A DNA stretch of 54,703 bases from a virus. The stretch lies in the IMG/VR virus record IMGVR_UViG_3300042888_002801, positions 1 to 54,703 of that record; one strand, written 5' to 3'. Below, in pieces: positions 31,128-38,864 of this stretch (position 1 is the stretch's first letter; each line of letters starts with the position of its first letter). The notes under the pieces were generated by a model. It was not told where the DNA came from and did not search any database. It saw only the letters and a program-made list of their open reading frames with translations. Made by a program: the position numbers and the translations under genes.

Positions 31128-31412
31128 TTACTTGGCCGCAACCTTTGGTGTTCTTGGCTTGGGTTCTGTTTTGGGTTTTGCAGGTGCTTTTGGCTTTACA
31201 GGTGCTTTTGGCTTTGCAGGTGCTTTTGGCTTTGCAACTACTGCCGCAGGTACTACTGCGTCTGGTACAACAACCACTGCTTCAACTGCTGGAGCTGTAA
31301 CAGGAACTGCGTTGGATGCTTCAACTGCTGCAGGCAATGCTTCTACCTTGCGGGGTTCTTCTGGAATAGTTTTGGGTCTAAGCGACAAGAATTTTTTTAA
31401 GAATGTTAACAT
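31128..31412 (-). CDS. Histone H1-like Lys/Pro/Ala repeat protein
   Basis: A 94-residue protein on the minus strand: MLTFLKKFLSLRPKTIPEEP at the start, an Ala/Val/Pro linker, then basic repeats KPKAPAKPKAPVKPKAPAKP. Bacterial AlgP- and H1-like DNA-binding proteins have such tails. The strand is chosen because TATAGGAGAACCC lies before this ATG, whereas the opposite-strand frames are Cys/Trp or Gly/Phe repeats without ribosome site. May bind DNA or RNA; untested. Confidence 0.65.
   Translation of the reverse strand: MLTFLKKFLSLRPKTIPEEPRKVEALPAAVEASNAVPVTAPAVEAVVVVPDAVVPAAVVAKPKAPAKPKAPVKPKAPAKPKTEPKPRTPKVAAK
31183..31236 (-). repeat. Three tandem 18-bp repeats
   Basis: GGTGCTTTTGGCTTT[A/G]CA occurs at 31183, 31201 and 31219 on the plus strand; on the minus strand it encodes the basic KPKAP units of the H1-like protein. 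Confidence 0.9.
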
Positions 31413-31461
31413 GGGTTCTCCTATACAGTGTATTTACTCCAAAAAAAAAATTAATTTTTAT

Positions 31462-31490
31462 TTGACATTTATGTGGCAATGCAATATAAT
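31462..31490 (+). promoter_or_regulatory. Sigma70 promoter, full consensus
   Basis: TTGACA, 17-base spacer, TATAAT. Directs the row of tiny genes from 31544. Confidence 0.85.
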
Positions 31491-31492
31491 AA

Positions 31493-31500
31493 CATAAATA
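31493..31500 (+). promoter_or_regulatory. T4-late-like box CATAAATA
   Basis: Directly after the sigma70 -10 box, so the same genes could be read early from one and late from the other. Followed by CTC as at 30040. Confidence 0.42.
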
Positions 31501-31543
31501 CTCAGTAGAAACCATGAGTAGCTACATATACAGGACATTACAA

Positions 31544-31720
31544 ATGAAATACCTATCAGAAAAAATGCTGTCTATCTTGGAACGTTTAAGTGAAATGTTT
31601 CCAGGTAACAGTTATCAAAGCCGCTTAGATCAATATCTAAGCACCAAAGGCATTACCGATGCTGCACAGTTGGAAACTTACGTCCGACAATTTAATTCTC
31701 AACTAGAAACTTATCTATGA
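31544..31720 (+). CDS. Small helical protein
   Basis: 58 residues (or 68 from the ATG at 31514), helical: YLSEKMLSILERLSEMFPG then SRLDQYLSTKGITDAAQLE. The composition recalls small DUF3563-like host proteins, but the match is weak. AGGA is 9 bases before the chosen ATG. ATGA overlap to the next gene. Confidence 0.58.
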   Translation: MKYLSEKMLSILERLSEMFPGNSYQSRLDQYLSTKGITDAAQLETYVRQFNSQLETYL

Positions 31721-31821
31721 AAAACTTTTTAAAAACCATTTACAAAGGTCTAATCACCTGGACAGAAATGATCCACGAATATCGTCAACACTCTGCCAGC
31801 AGACACCATTATTGGAAATAA
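31717..31821 (+). CDS. Tiny basic protein
   Basis: 34 residues, basic and aromatic (FLKTIYKGLITWTEM, then SRHHYWK). ATGA overlap with the gene before. No motif; coding status rests on coupling and position. Confidence 0.45.
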   Translation: MKNFLKTIYKGLITWTEMIHEYRQHSASRHHYWK

Positions 31822-31823
31822 TC

Positions 31824-31901
31824 ATGGAATTAGTAGCAATTCAAATTATATTATTTGGGATAATAATTCTAATGTATTTGGTACAGGAGTTGGATCAATG
31901 A
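31824..31901 (+). CDS. Tiny membrane peptide
   Basis: 25 residues, almost all hydrophobic (LVAIQIILFGIIILMYLV), likely one membrane helix. Two bases follow the previous stop, and its own stop overlaps the next ATG. Confidence 0.42.
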   Translation: MELVAIQIILFGIIILMYLVQELDQ

Positions 31902-31999
31902 ACTATTTAGACACATTGTTGATGTTGATACGCTGGGCGCAACAAGGTTGGGAAGTCCATCCTATCAACCTCAATGATGAAATCACTGGTTGGGTTTAA
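31898..31999 (+). CDS. Tiny hypothetical protein
   Basis: 33 residues (LLMLIRWAQQGWEVHPINLN) in an ATGA chain, preceded by AGGAG inside the membrane peptide gene. No homology recognised. Confidence 0.42.
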   Translation: MNYLDTLLMLIRWAQQGWEVHPINLNDEITGWV

Positions 32000-32021
32000 T
32001 CCAAAAATTGATAAGTAATTG

Positions 32022-32726
32022 ATGAATGAACTTATTGCCACCTTGGTGATGACACACATCACCATAGTGTGTGTTACTTTGTATCTACACCGCGGGCAAG
32101 CACATCGCGGCATACTTTTTCACCCTGTGCTAGAACACTTCATGCGAGCCTGGCTATGGCTCACCACAGGCATGGTTACCAAACAGTGGGTAGCAATACA
32201 TCGTAAACATCACAGATTCACAGAAGAATCTGGCGATCCACACAGCCCACATGTGTACGGAATTCTTAGAATTTTATTTCGCGGCGCTGAACTGTATCAT
32301 TCGGCCAGCAAAGACTCTGAGATGGTGCAACAATATGGCGCAGGCACACCCAACGATTGGCTGGAACAAAACGTATACACCAAGCACAGCCGCCTGGGTA
32401 TCTTGCTCATGTTACTGATAGATCTATTGCTGTTTGGTTATTGGGGCGTGTTAATATGGATTATCCAAATGATATGGATCCCATTCTGGGCGGCAGGTGT
32501 AATCAATGGGTTAGGACACTGGTGGGGGTATCGAAATGGTGAAACCAAAGATCACAGTAGAAACATTGTTCCTTGGGACATTGTTGTTGGTGGCGAATGC
32601 CTGCATAATAACCATCATTTGGATCCTGCTAACCCTCGACTGAGCCGTCGTTGGTTTGAATTTGATGCAGGCTGGATGTGGATACAAATTTTTAAATTTT
32701 CTAGGTTATTGACTTTAAAAAATTAG
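32022..32726 (+). CDS. Fatty-acid desaturase, membrane di-iron type
   Basis: Inserts a double bond in acyl chains, changing membrane fluidity. All three His boxes of the delta-9 acyl-CoA/lipid desaturase group are present: HRGQAH (23-28), HRKHH (60-64) and HNNHH near residue 200. Hydrophobic segments surround them as expected for the integral membrane fold. 234 residues, shorter than the usual 280-330, yet with the complete iron site. ATG 32022 is preferred over the TTG one codon before. Lipid remodelling near a phasin gene is notable. Confidence 0.9.
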   Translation: MNELIATLVMTHITIVCVTLYLHRGQAHRGILFHPVLEHFMRAWLWLTTGMVTKQWVAIHRKHHRFTEESGDPHSPHVYGILRILFRGAELYHSASKDSEMVQQYGAGTPNDWLEQNVYTKHSRLGILLMLLIDLLLFGYWGVLIWIIQMIWIPFWAAGVINGLGHWWGYRNGETKDHSRNIVPWDIVVGGECLHNNHHLDPANPRLSRRWFEFDAGWMWIQIFKFSRLLTLKN

Positions 32727-32749
32727 TGATCGCTCACTACAAATAATTG

Positions 32750-32779
32750 TTGCACTGCACAATAATTATCATATATAAT
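32750..32779 (+). promoter_or_regulatory. Sigma70-like promoter for the phasin gene
   Basis: TTGCAC, 18-base spacer, TATAAT. Predicted start near 32786, exactly at the base of the leader hairpin. Confidence 0.65.
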
Positions 32780-32784
32780 ATAGT

Positions 32785-32812
32785 ACAAGACGCTGCATAG
32801 GGCGGGTCTTGT
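32785..32812 (+). promoter_or_regulatory. 5'-terminal structured leader of the phasin gene
   Basis: ACAAGAC (32785-32791) pairs with GTCTTGT (32806-32812), then an unpaired G, then C-T-G-C with G-C-G-G around a 5-base loop. Same shape as the hsp20 leader with compensating changes. GCTTAATAAAGGA follows at 32822-32834. Confidence 0.68.
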
Positions 32813-32841
32813 TAACATTTCGCTTAATAAAGGAAAATAAA

Positions 32842-33105
32842 ATGTTCGCATTAGATAACACAATCGACTCTATTCAAACCAGTCAAAAAACTTTCGTTAA
32901 AACTTTTGTTCAAAATGAAACAATTGCAGATACACTCAACAAACTAGTTGATACCAACGCCGAATACTCCAAAAAGGCTGTTAAATTGGGTGCTGACACA
33001 ATGGCTACTTTGGTCGAAGAGGCCACCAAATTTGCTCAAACTGCTGGTAAATTTGATTACGCTAAAATGGTTGAAGAGTTTACGCCAAAAGCAAGTAAAA
33101 AATAA
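32842..33105 (+). CDS. Phasin-like granule-associated protein
   Basis: An 87-residue amphipathic helical protein: SIQTSQKTFVKTFVQNETIAD, then TNAEYSKKAVKLGADTMATL and VEEATKFAQTAGKFDYAKM. Heptad-like Ala/Thr/Lys pattern and the ending EFTPKASKK resemble PhaP-type phasins that coat polyhydroxybutyrate granules, although bacterial ones are usually about 190 residues. Strong AAAGGA site, own promoter and UUCG terminator, so it is a single-gene unit likely expressed at high level. Confidence 0.72.
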   Translation: MFALDNTIDSIQTSQKTFVKTFVQNETIADTLNKLVDTNAEYSKKAVKLGADTMATLVEEATKFAQTAGKFDYAKMVEEFTPKASKK

Positions 33106-33123
33106 AACAATAATTGTTTGGCC

Positions 33124-33156
33124 AAAATCCAGTATTTCGATACTGGATTTTTTTTT
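33124..33156 (+). terminator. Rho-independent terminator after the phasin gene
   Basis: 12-bp stem AAAATCCAGTAT/ATACTGGATTTT around TTCG, then a run of T. Confidence 0.95.
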
Positions 33157-33167
33157 GCCATAAGTAA

Positions 33168-33195
33168 TTGTACAATCATTATAGCATGCTATAAT
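33168..33195 (+). promoter_or_regulatory. Sigma70-like promoter for clpP
   Basis: TTGTAC, 16-base spacer, TATAAT with TGC before it. Confidence 0.65.
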
Positions 33196-33220
33196 ACATG
33201 CACTAACTTATTTAATTATC

Positions 33221-33796
33221 ATGACCACACCAGACTCAGACACCAATGTAAAAGATCATTCACAGCTGTTGAACGATACAGGTATGTATGTTTTTATGGG
33301 TCCAGTGGACGATGAAGCCATCAAACCTATCATTGAATGGATTCTTGTTGAAAATCATGTGGTCAAGAAAAAGAAAAAAGAACTGCTACTAATGATCTGC
33401 AGTGAAGGCGGCGATCTCCAAAGTGCGTTTGCACTGATAGATGTGATGAATGCCAGTAGTATTCCGGTTAAAACCATTGGACTAGGACAAATTGCCAGTG
33501 CAGGACTGTGTATATTCATTGCAGGGGCCAAGGGCCGCAGGGTTCTTACACCCAACACAAGTATTCTAAGTCATCAGTACAGCTGGGGCAGTGACGGCAA
33601 AGCACATGAATTGTTTGCACAGGTAAAAGAATACGAACTCACATTTCAGCGCATGTTAGAGTTGTATCGTAATGCAACTGGATTAGATGACGACGCCATA
33701 CGCAAATACCTGCTGCCGCCACAGGATGTTTGGCTAAGTTCCAAAGATGCATTGGAATTGCACATCTGTGACTATGTGAGTGATCTCAAGAAGTAA
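33221..33796 (+). CDS. clpP: ClpP-like serine protease
   Basis: Peptidase subunit that degrades proteins threaded in by a Clp unfoldase. Catalytic triad by comparison with E. coli ClpP: S93 (GQIASAGLCIF), H118 (ILSHQYSWG) and D169 (PPQDVWLS). The oxyanion loop reads ICSEGGD in place of the usual NSPGG. 191 residues. It does not neighbour clpX (16 kb away) but shares the genome with clpX, clpS and hsp20. No ribosome site is clear before the ATG. Convergent with the next gene, stops abutting. Confidence 0.9.
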   Translation: MTTPDSDTNVKDHSQLLNDTGMYVFMGPVDDEAIKPIIEWILVENHVVKKKKKELLLMICSEGGDLQSAFALIDVMNASSIPVKTIGLGQIASAGLCIFIAGAKGRRVLTPNTSILSHQYSWGSDGKAHELFAQVKEYELTFQRMLELYRNATGLDDDAIRKYLLPPQDVWLSSKDALELHICDYVSDLKK

Positions 33797-35356
33797 TTAC
33801 TTCTGACGCTTACGCCCTAGAGTTTTTTCGTTACCAAATTTCTCTGGTTCTTGATAGGCCTTGACATTGCTACGAGGCGGAATATAATCAACCAACTCCC
33901 CAGCTTTGCCCTTGTCTGCATCACCAGCAGTGGCAGTCTGCTCTACATTGGGTTCAACCTTGGGTTGTTTGTTGATGTTAAAAACCAACTTGCCACTTGA
34001 ACTAGATGTGCTGGAATAACTCTTTTGTGCCTCCAGTGTGACTTCGGTAAACAACTTGCTGGGCCATACTGTATTAAACCCTTGGATTATGAATTCTGTT
34101 TTGGCATTTTTAGCTTCAGTGTACATCTGCACAAACGCCGAGTTATTGAGAATGTCAGCGGCAGCATCACTGAAGTCTGTGGTCATGTTGATATGATTAA
34201 CAACCTTGTACGCAATACTTGCTACCATGTGATTCAATGGTACTATCTTGCTGGGATCTTCTGCAGTGCGATCGTGATAAATCTTCTTTAGATTTTTACT
34301 GATATTGATTTTGTCAATATCAAAGTCTTTGACACCTGCATATTGCTTTAAACCCATTACTTGTTGTACTTCTGCAGCAGTGATTAATTCTTGTTCTACT
34401 GCCAGGGTCAATGGGCCTGAATTATGATCACCTCGGTCAATGGTTTCTAGAATTTCAATCACATCGGCATATTGCTGTCGGAACTGTGTCATACCAGCAG
34501 CTTCTAGTTCACGCACACTGGTCAATAAGTTTATGCTAGATGCCATCGCACCCTTGGCGCCTTTTGAACTGAGTTTGATCTGTTTGCCTTCAGGACTGAT
34601 CAACAAACTATCGTATAACCCACCGCTGACATTTTGATTGAAACTCACAACAGATCCTGCAAATCCATCTTGACCCATGAAGATTTCCGCGGCCTTGGCA
34701 GCATTGCCTTTGACTGGAATACCACGGATCAGCACGATAGGTTGTAGCATTTCGCAAAAGTAATCACGGAAACCAGCAAAGTCCATCTTGCCCGCAGGCA
34801 CACTCACAGGAAACCTGTCAGTGGAAGTAATAATAACTGCGGCGCGATACTCGTCTGAGCTTTCACCAAACTTGGCAGCAATCTGTGCCAGTATACTGGA
34901 TGGAGTTTGACTTTTGAATTCAGTCAACACATCACTGGGTTTGTAACCGACTTTTTCTTTGCTGCCACGAGCATCCGATTGACTAAACCCACCAGGTATA
35001 TCTTTGGTTTGGAAAAATGTATTTTGTGTTCTGACCGGTTTGATTTCCTCGGCAAATTTTGCCAAGTATCTAGGACCCACCGCGGTATTAAATGCTGCTA
35101 TGCCAAATGCTCGTGTTCTTGCATTGGGACGATTAATCTGTTCAATCTCACGCCCAACTTGATCTTCTACCTGAGCAAAGGCCGCCAACATTTGTTGGAC
35201 ATCTGTGTATGATCCAACTTCTGGGTAAAAAGTCAGTCCCTGAAATGCAATTTGATCGTCGGCATCAGGGCCACGGTTGTAAATTTCGCCAGGTTGCCGG
35301 GCACTTAGTCCACGACTTTCTTCTAAATTGTCTAGCAAATCAAGTAGGTCACGCAT
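33797..35356 (-). CDS. Large hypothetical phage protein
   Basis: A 519-residue soluble protein on the minus strand. N-terminal Asp/Leu-rich helix (DLLDLLDNLEES), a middle with YKPSDVLTEFKSQTP and KFGESSDEYRAAVIITS, and IKLSSKGAKGAMASSINLL near residue 275, a Ser/Gly/Lys pattern that recurs in large-phage proteins of unknown function. The C-terminus is Lys/Arg-rich with low complexity. No signal or membrane helix. I cannot name its role; a DNA-handling or structural function is equally possible. Confidence 0.65.
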   Translation of the reverse strand: MRDLLDLLDNLEESRGLSARQPGEIYNRGPDADDQIAFQGLTFYPEVGSYTDVQQMLAAFAQVEDQVGREIEQINRPNARTRAFGIAAFNTAVGPRYLAKFAEEIKPVRTQNTFFQTKDIPGGFSQSDARGSKEKVGYKPSDVLTEFKSQTPSSILAQIAAKFGESSDEYRAAVIITSTDRFPVSVPAGKMDFAGFRDYFCEMLQPIVLIRGIPVKGNAAKAAEIFMGQDGFAGSVVSFNQNVSGGLYDSLLISPEGKQIKLSSKGAKGAMASSINLLTSVRELEAAGMTQFRQQYADVIEILETIDRGDHNSGPLTLAVEQELITAAEVQQVMGLKQYAGVKDFDIDKINISKNLKKIYHDRTAEDPSKIVPLNHMVASIAYKVVNHINMTTDFSDAAADILNNSAFVQMYTEAKNAKTEFIIQGFNTVWPSKLFTEVTLEAQKSYSSTSSSSGKLVFNINKQPKVEPNVEQTATAGDADKGKAGELVDYIPPRSNVKAYQEPEKFGNEKTLGRKRQK

Positions 35357-35414
35357 TGTATTTTTCCAAAAATTATAGTATACTTATACAATATTATGGC
35401 AGTAGCTGTTAGTT

Positions 35415-35422
35415 TATAAATA
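35415..35422 (+). promoter_or_regulatory. T4-late-type box TATAAATA
   Basis: Exact core, 9 bases before the ATG of the radical SAM gene, which has no ribosome site; initiation from it would give a near-leaderless mRNA. Confidence 0.5.
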
Positions 35423-35431
35423 AAAATTACA

Positions 35432-36733
35432 ATGTCATTTGAAAAAACTTTTTGCTCAAGCCCATGGTTGCACATGAGAATCAACAATTCTGGCAGTTAC
35501 GAGTATTGCAGATGGCAATCCAAAACATCTCAAACCAGCAGGATTGACGCTGATCACAACATAAGAAATCAATCACCAATTGACTACTTTCAGAATACCA
35601 TGGCGCCCATACGGACAAAATTACTTTCGGGTCAAGACCATGCTCCATGTTCTGAATGTCATCACATGGAACAACACAAAAAACCCAGTGGTAGACAGCG
35701 CCAGTTATTGAAAGTTGGTGTCACTGTTGACAAATTTGAAAAAACCATGATCAGCAGTCCGGTATTTCACGAATTTAAATACAGCAATGATCACAACGGG
35801 CATACTAACAGATTGCCCAGTGACTGGCAGATTGATCTTGGTAATTTTTGCAATTCGGCGTGTGTGTATTGTAATCCAGAATTTAGCAGTAGATTGGCCA
35901 CAGAATTTAAACGCATTGGATTGATAGATCAAATGCCTCCGGGCTCGTGGTGCAACGATGAAAAATTAATAAAAAAGTTCATTGACAATTTAAGCGTCTG
36001 CAATGAATTGCATTACCTGCACTTTCTTGGAGGTGAAACACTGATCACGCCTGGATTTGAAATTATTCTAAAAGGGATCATTGCCGCAGGCCTGGCCAAG
36101 AATGTCACAATAGGATTCACTACAAATCTCACTGTATGGAACAGTGATGTTATTGATTTGTTAACACAATTCAAACAGGTCAATTTGGGAGTAAGCATTG
36201 ATACCTTGACGCCAGTCAATGACTACGTGCGTTGGCCCAGTGATTTGCCCGAGGTCAATAAAATTTTAAATCAATGGATATCATTGTCTAAAAATCATGG
36301 TTGGTTAATGCAACTCAGAGTAACTCCAACTTGTTTGACAATACATGACTTGACAACAATTTATGATTTTGCATGGGACAATAAATTGTCAGTGGAAAGC
36401 TGTAATTTTCTTCAAGACCCAGAATTTTTAAGAATCAATGTGTTACCAAAACAACAAAGACTACAAATTTGTCAAGGTATAAAACAATGGATTGATGCAC
36501 ACACTGTAGAATCAACTGCGCAAATAATAAACACACGCGATCCTGGCATTGTGGAACAACAGTTGGTACAGGATGCAGCTAGTTATTGTAATTTGTTGGA
36601 GTTTGGCGAAGATGAACACCATCGATTGCCGCAACTTGTGCAGTATTTAAAAAAATTAGAAGCCAGCCGTAGCAATTGTGTGTTAGACTATGTGCCCCAA
36701 TATGAATCAATTTTCAGATCTGCTGGGTACTGA
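35432..36733 (+). CDS. Radical SAM protein, twitch type
   Basis: Binds a 4Fe-4S cluster through C140, C144 and C147 (GNFCNSACVYCNPEF) and would cleave SAM to a radical. The glycine-rich SAM site is FLGGETLI. N-terminal extra Cys residues (FCSSPWLHM, CRW, CSEC) match the twitch/SPASM-like auxiliary segment. 433 residues, common in T4-like phages beside glycosyltransferase genes. The substrate may be a peptide or sugar. It overlaps the next gene by 32 bases. Confidence 0.85.
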   Translation: MSFEKTFCSSPWLHMRINNSGSYEYCRWQSKTSQTSRIDADHNIRNQSPIDYFQNTMAPIRTKLLSGQDHAPCSECHHMEQHKKPSGRQRQLLKVGVTVDKFEKTMISSPVFHEFKYSNDHNGHTNRLPSDWQIDLGNFCNSACVYCNPEFSSRLATEFKRIGLIDQMPPGSWCNDEKLIKKFIDNLSVCNELHYLHFLGGETLITPGFEIILKGIIAAGLAKNVTIGFTTNLTVWNSDVIDLLTQFKQVNLGVSIDTLTPVNDYVRWPSDLPEVNKILNQWISLSKNHGWLMQLRVTPTCLTIHDLTTIYDFAWDNKLSVESCNFLQDPEFLRINVLPKQQRLQICQGIKQWIDAHTVESTAQIINTRDPGIVEQQLVQDAASYCNLLEFGEDEHHRLPQLVQYLKKLEASRSNCVLDYVPQYESIFRSAGY

Positions 36734-37136
36734 CATTCAACTCAATGTGCAATTACGACTGTCAGCTATTGTTGACAACGGCGTACCCACTGCCTTGGTC
36801 AAATACAACAATAAAATTTTGTTAAATCAAACACTTGATAGTGCAGTTTGTATAAACTGGGATTGTGGTCTGCTTGATCCCATGTGCATCCAGGTAGAAC
36901 TCATTGATAAAATATACAATGATCAAAAAGAAACTGCAATAATTATTGAATCCTTGACAGTTGATGGTGTTGCACTGATTCCTAAATACAATAATTTGAT
37001 TACTTATGTCAATGATCATGATATAGATACTCCTACTAATTATTTGGGATTCAATGGCATTTGGGAATTGCATATTCCTAGGCCATTTTATCAATGGCTA
37101 CACACCGTGCAAGGTCAAGGACTGTTGATCGAATAA
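36702..37136 (+). CDS. Conserved phage protein next to the radical SAM enzyme
   Basis: A 144-residue protein, beta-rich (LNVQLRLSAIVDNGVPT, then WDCGLLDPMCIQVELI), closing with GIWELHIPRPFYQWLH. The opening and closing patterns recur in marine T4-like phages beside radical SAM and glycosyltransferase genes. ATG 36702 is chosen over 36690. It overlaps both neighbours, suggesting a shared pathway. Confidence 0.65.
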   Translation: MNQFSDLLGTDIQLNVQLRLSAIVDNGVPTALVKYNNKILLNQTLDSAVCINWDCGLLDPMCIQVELIDKIYNDQKETAIIIESLTVDGVALIPKYNNLITYVNDHDIDTPTNYLGFNGIWELHIPRPFYQWLHTVQGQGLLIE

Positions 37137-38209
37137 TGAAAATTAGACTAATTGGACTACGCAACAATCTAGGTATTGGTCGGCACTACACCTGCTTTGC
37201 AGACGCTATCAAAAGAGTCAACGGCATTGGTAATCTTGTGGAAGAAATCAACTTTCAAGATTCGGCACAATTAAATTCAGCAGTGCAACAAAGCCAACCT
37301 GGAGACATCAACATCAGCTTTGTGCCCATGAACATACATGAACATTTTTGCGGACACAACGTTCAATGGACTGTGTTTGAAAGCACTCGCATACCCAGTT
37401 TGTTGATGAAGGTATTGCCACATGCTGACAGTGTGTGGGTTCCCAGTGGTTGGGGACAACAAACATTGATTACTCACGGAATTGATCCAGCCCGTGTGGC
37501 AGTGGTTCCTGAAGGCGTGGACACAGATCAATTCCATCCGTATGCTAGACCCAGCAACTTGGGCCGTCCGTTTAGATTTTTGTTTGTGGGCAAATACGAA
37601 CAAAGAAAAAGTTGCAACGAAGTTATCCAAGCATTTGCACAAGCATTTGGCAATAATCCAATGGTAGAGCTGGTGATCAAAACAAACTATTTTGTAGGAT
37701 ACGGGCTGACTCAACAGGATTTAGAAAAATACATACAAGATCAAGGGCTAACCAATGTGCAAGTGTTCTGGGGCGAAGCTGATAATCTAGTGGACTTTTA
37801 TCGCAACTGTGACGTTTTTGTGTTGCCATCCAAAGGCGAAGGTTGGGGCCTGCCCATCATTGAAGCTGCCGCATCAGGTATGCCCATTGTGTCAACATTT
37901 TACAGTGGGCATAGAGAATACCTGCAACACATAACAAGTGGCACAGTGCCTGTGGACTACAAATTGGGCACAATTGAGTGTCCCGAATACCACAGATTTT
38001 ATCCCGAACCCAGCAACAATTGGGGACTATGGGCCATACCTGATGTTGACCATTTGGCAGAATGCCTGAGGTTTGCTAAAAATCACTGGGATTTTTTAGC
38101 ACCCAATGCTCTTAAAAACAGCAGGGTTATCAGAACTGAATTTAGTTGGGCAAATAGCGTAAATTCTGCCCTAAAAACCCTTCAAAATCAAGGACTTTTA
38201 TCTGGTTGA
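37136..38209 (+). CDS. GT4-family glycosyltransferase
   Basis: Retaining GT-B glycosyltransferase of 357 residues. Donor-site features: RFLFVGKYEQRKS, VFWGEADNLVDFYRNCDVFV and the E-x7-E motif EGWGLPIIEAAASGMPIV. Starts on the previous stop (TAATG). With the radical SAM gene it forms a three-gene unit that may modify phage DNA, virion proteins or host glycans. Confidence 0.9.
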   Translation: MKIRLIGLRNNLGIGRHYTCFADAIKRVNGIGNLVEEINFQDSAQLNSAVQQSQPGDINISFVPMNIHEHFCGHNVQWTVFESTRIPSLLMKVLPHADSVWVPSGWGQQTLITHGIDPARVAVVPEGVDTDQFHPYARPSNLGRPFRFLFVGKYEQRKSCNEVIQAFAQAFGNNPMVELVIKTNYFVGYGLTQQDLEKYIQDQGLTNVQVFWGEADNLVDFYRNCDVFVLPSKGEGWGLPIIEAAASGMPIVSTFYSGHREYLQHITSGTVPVDYKLGTIECPEYHRFYPEPSNNWGLWAIPDVDHLAECLRFAKNHWDFLAPNALKNSRVIRTEFSWANSVNSALKTLQNQGLLSG

Positions 38210-38234
38210 CCAAATACTCCCAAACTGCTATAAT
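38206..38234 (+). promoter_or_regulatory. Sigma70 promoter, leaderless type
   Basis: TTGACC, 17-base spacer, TATAAT with TGC before it, overlapping the stop of the glycosyltransferase gene. The ATG at 38241 is 7 bases after the -10 box. Confidence 0.85.
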
Positions 38235-38240
38235 CATAGT

Positions 38241-38480
38241 ATGAAATTAGATACTGATGAAATTTTGCAATGGGCCGGAGCTGTGTTTATTGTAGCAGGA
38301 CACAGTTTAAATGCCGCAGGTCCTGAGGCCTATCCTTACAATATCCTTACATTTTTTATAGGAACAATACTGTTTCTGGCCTGGACTATCCGTGTTCGAA
38401 ACAAGCCACAGATGTTTGTGAACCTGGTGAGTGTGGCCATTGGGTTTACAGGACTAGTAAAAGCAATTGGCCAAGTTTAA
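38241..38480 (+). CDS. Small membrane protein, conserved in phages
   Basis: 79 residues with three hydrophobic segments (9-26, 32-49, 58-77); contains AGHSLNAAGPEAYPYNILTF, a pattern frequent in small membrane proteins of T4-like phages. Function unknown. mRNA probably leaderless. Confidence 0.68.
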   Translation: MKLDTDEILQWAGAVFIVAGHSLNAAGPEAYPYNILTFFIGTILFLAWTIRVRNKPQMFVNLVSVAIGFTGLVKAIGQV

Positions 38481-38495
38481 AGGAAAACATAAGCA

Positions 38496-38864
38496 ATGAA
38501 AGCATTTCTTGAAATCACTGATTGGGGCAACGAACGGGTGGTCAATCACGTTTACTTCTTAAGCGACAGCAAAGACAAGATGTATGCTTACATCAACAAG
38601 GAAGGTCGGATTGATGAAGTTAAAACTCCGTATCGCTTTCATGTTCGCGGACGCAAGTTTAAAGAGATCGCCAACACCTGGGGATTCCGACCACGTGATG
38701 AAGTAGAAGTAGAATCAGCAGGTGAACAGTACCGGGTTCCTGGTAGCAAGGGTGCAGTTTATACTGTGACCAATGACCGCGGAAGTTGGACTTGCACCTG
38801 CCCTGCATCGAAATGGCAAAAGGGCGAGTGCAAACACATTGTGAAATTAAAGACCGAAGCGTGA
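38496..38864 (+). CDS. SWIM zinc-finger protein
   Basis: 122 residues with a C-terminal SWIM finger, CTCPASKWQKGECKH (C100, C102, C112, H114), which can bind DNA or proteins. The N-terminal part is beta-rich (FLEITDWGNERVVNHVYFL). AAAGGA precedes the ATG. The end converges with the lectin-like gene, overlapping by 18 bases. Confidence 0.8.
   Translation: MKAFLEITDWGNERVVNHVYFLSDSKDKMYAYINKEGRIDEVKTPYRFHVRGRKFKEIANTWGFRPRDEVEVESAGEQYRVPGSKGAVYTVTNDRGSWTCTCPASKWQKGECKHIVKLKTEA

Noticed and set aside
31117-31497. Plus-strand frame of 126 residues (Gly/Phe/Ala repeats)
   Set aside because: It mirrors the minus-strand H1-like gene, has no ribosome site and its repeats are explained by the opposite strand.
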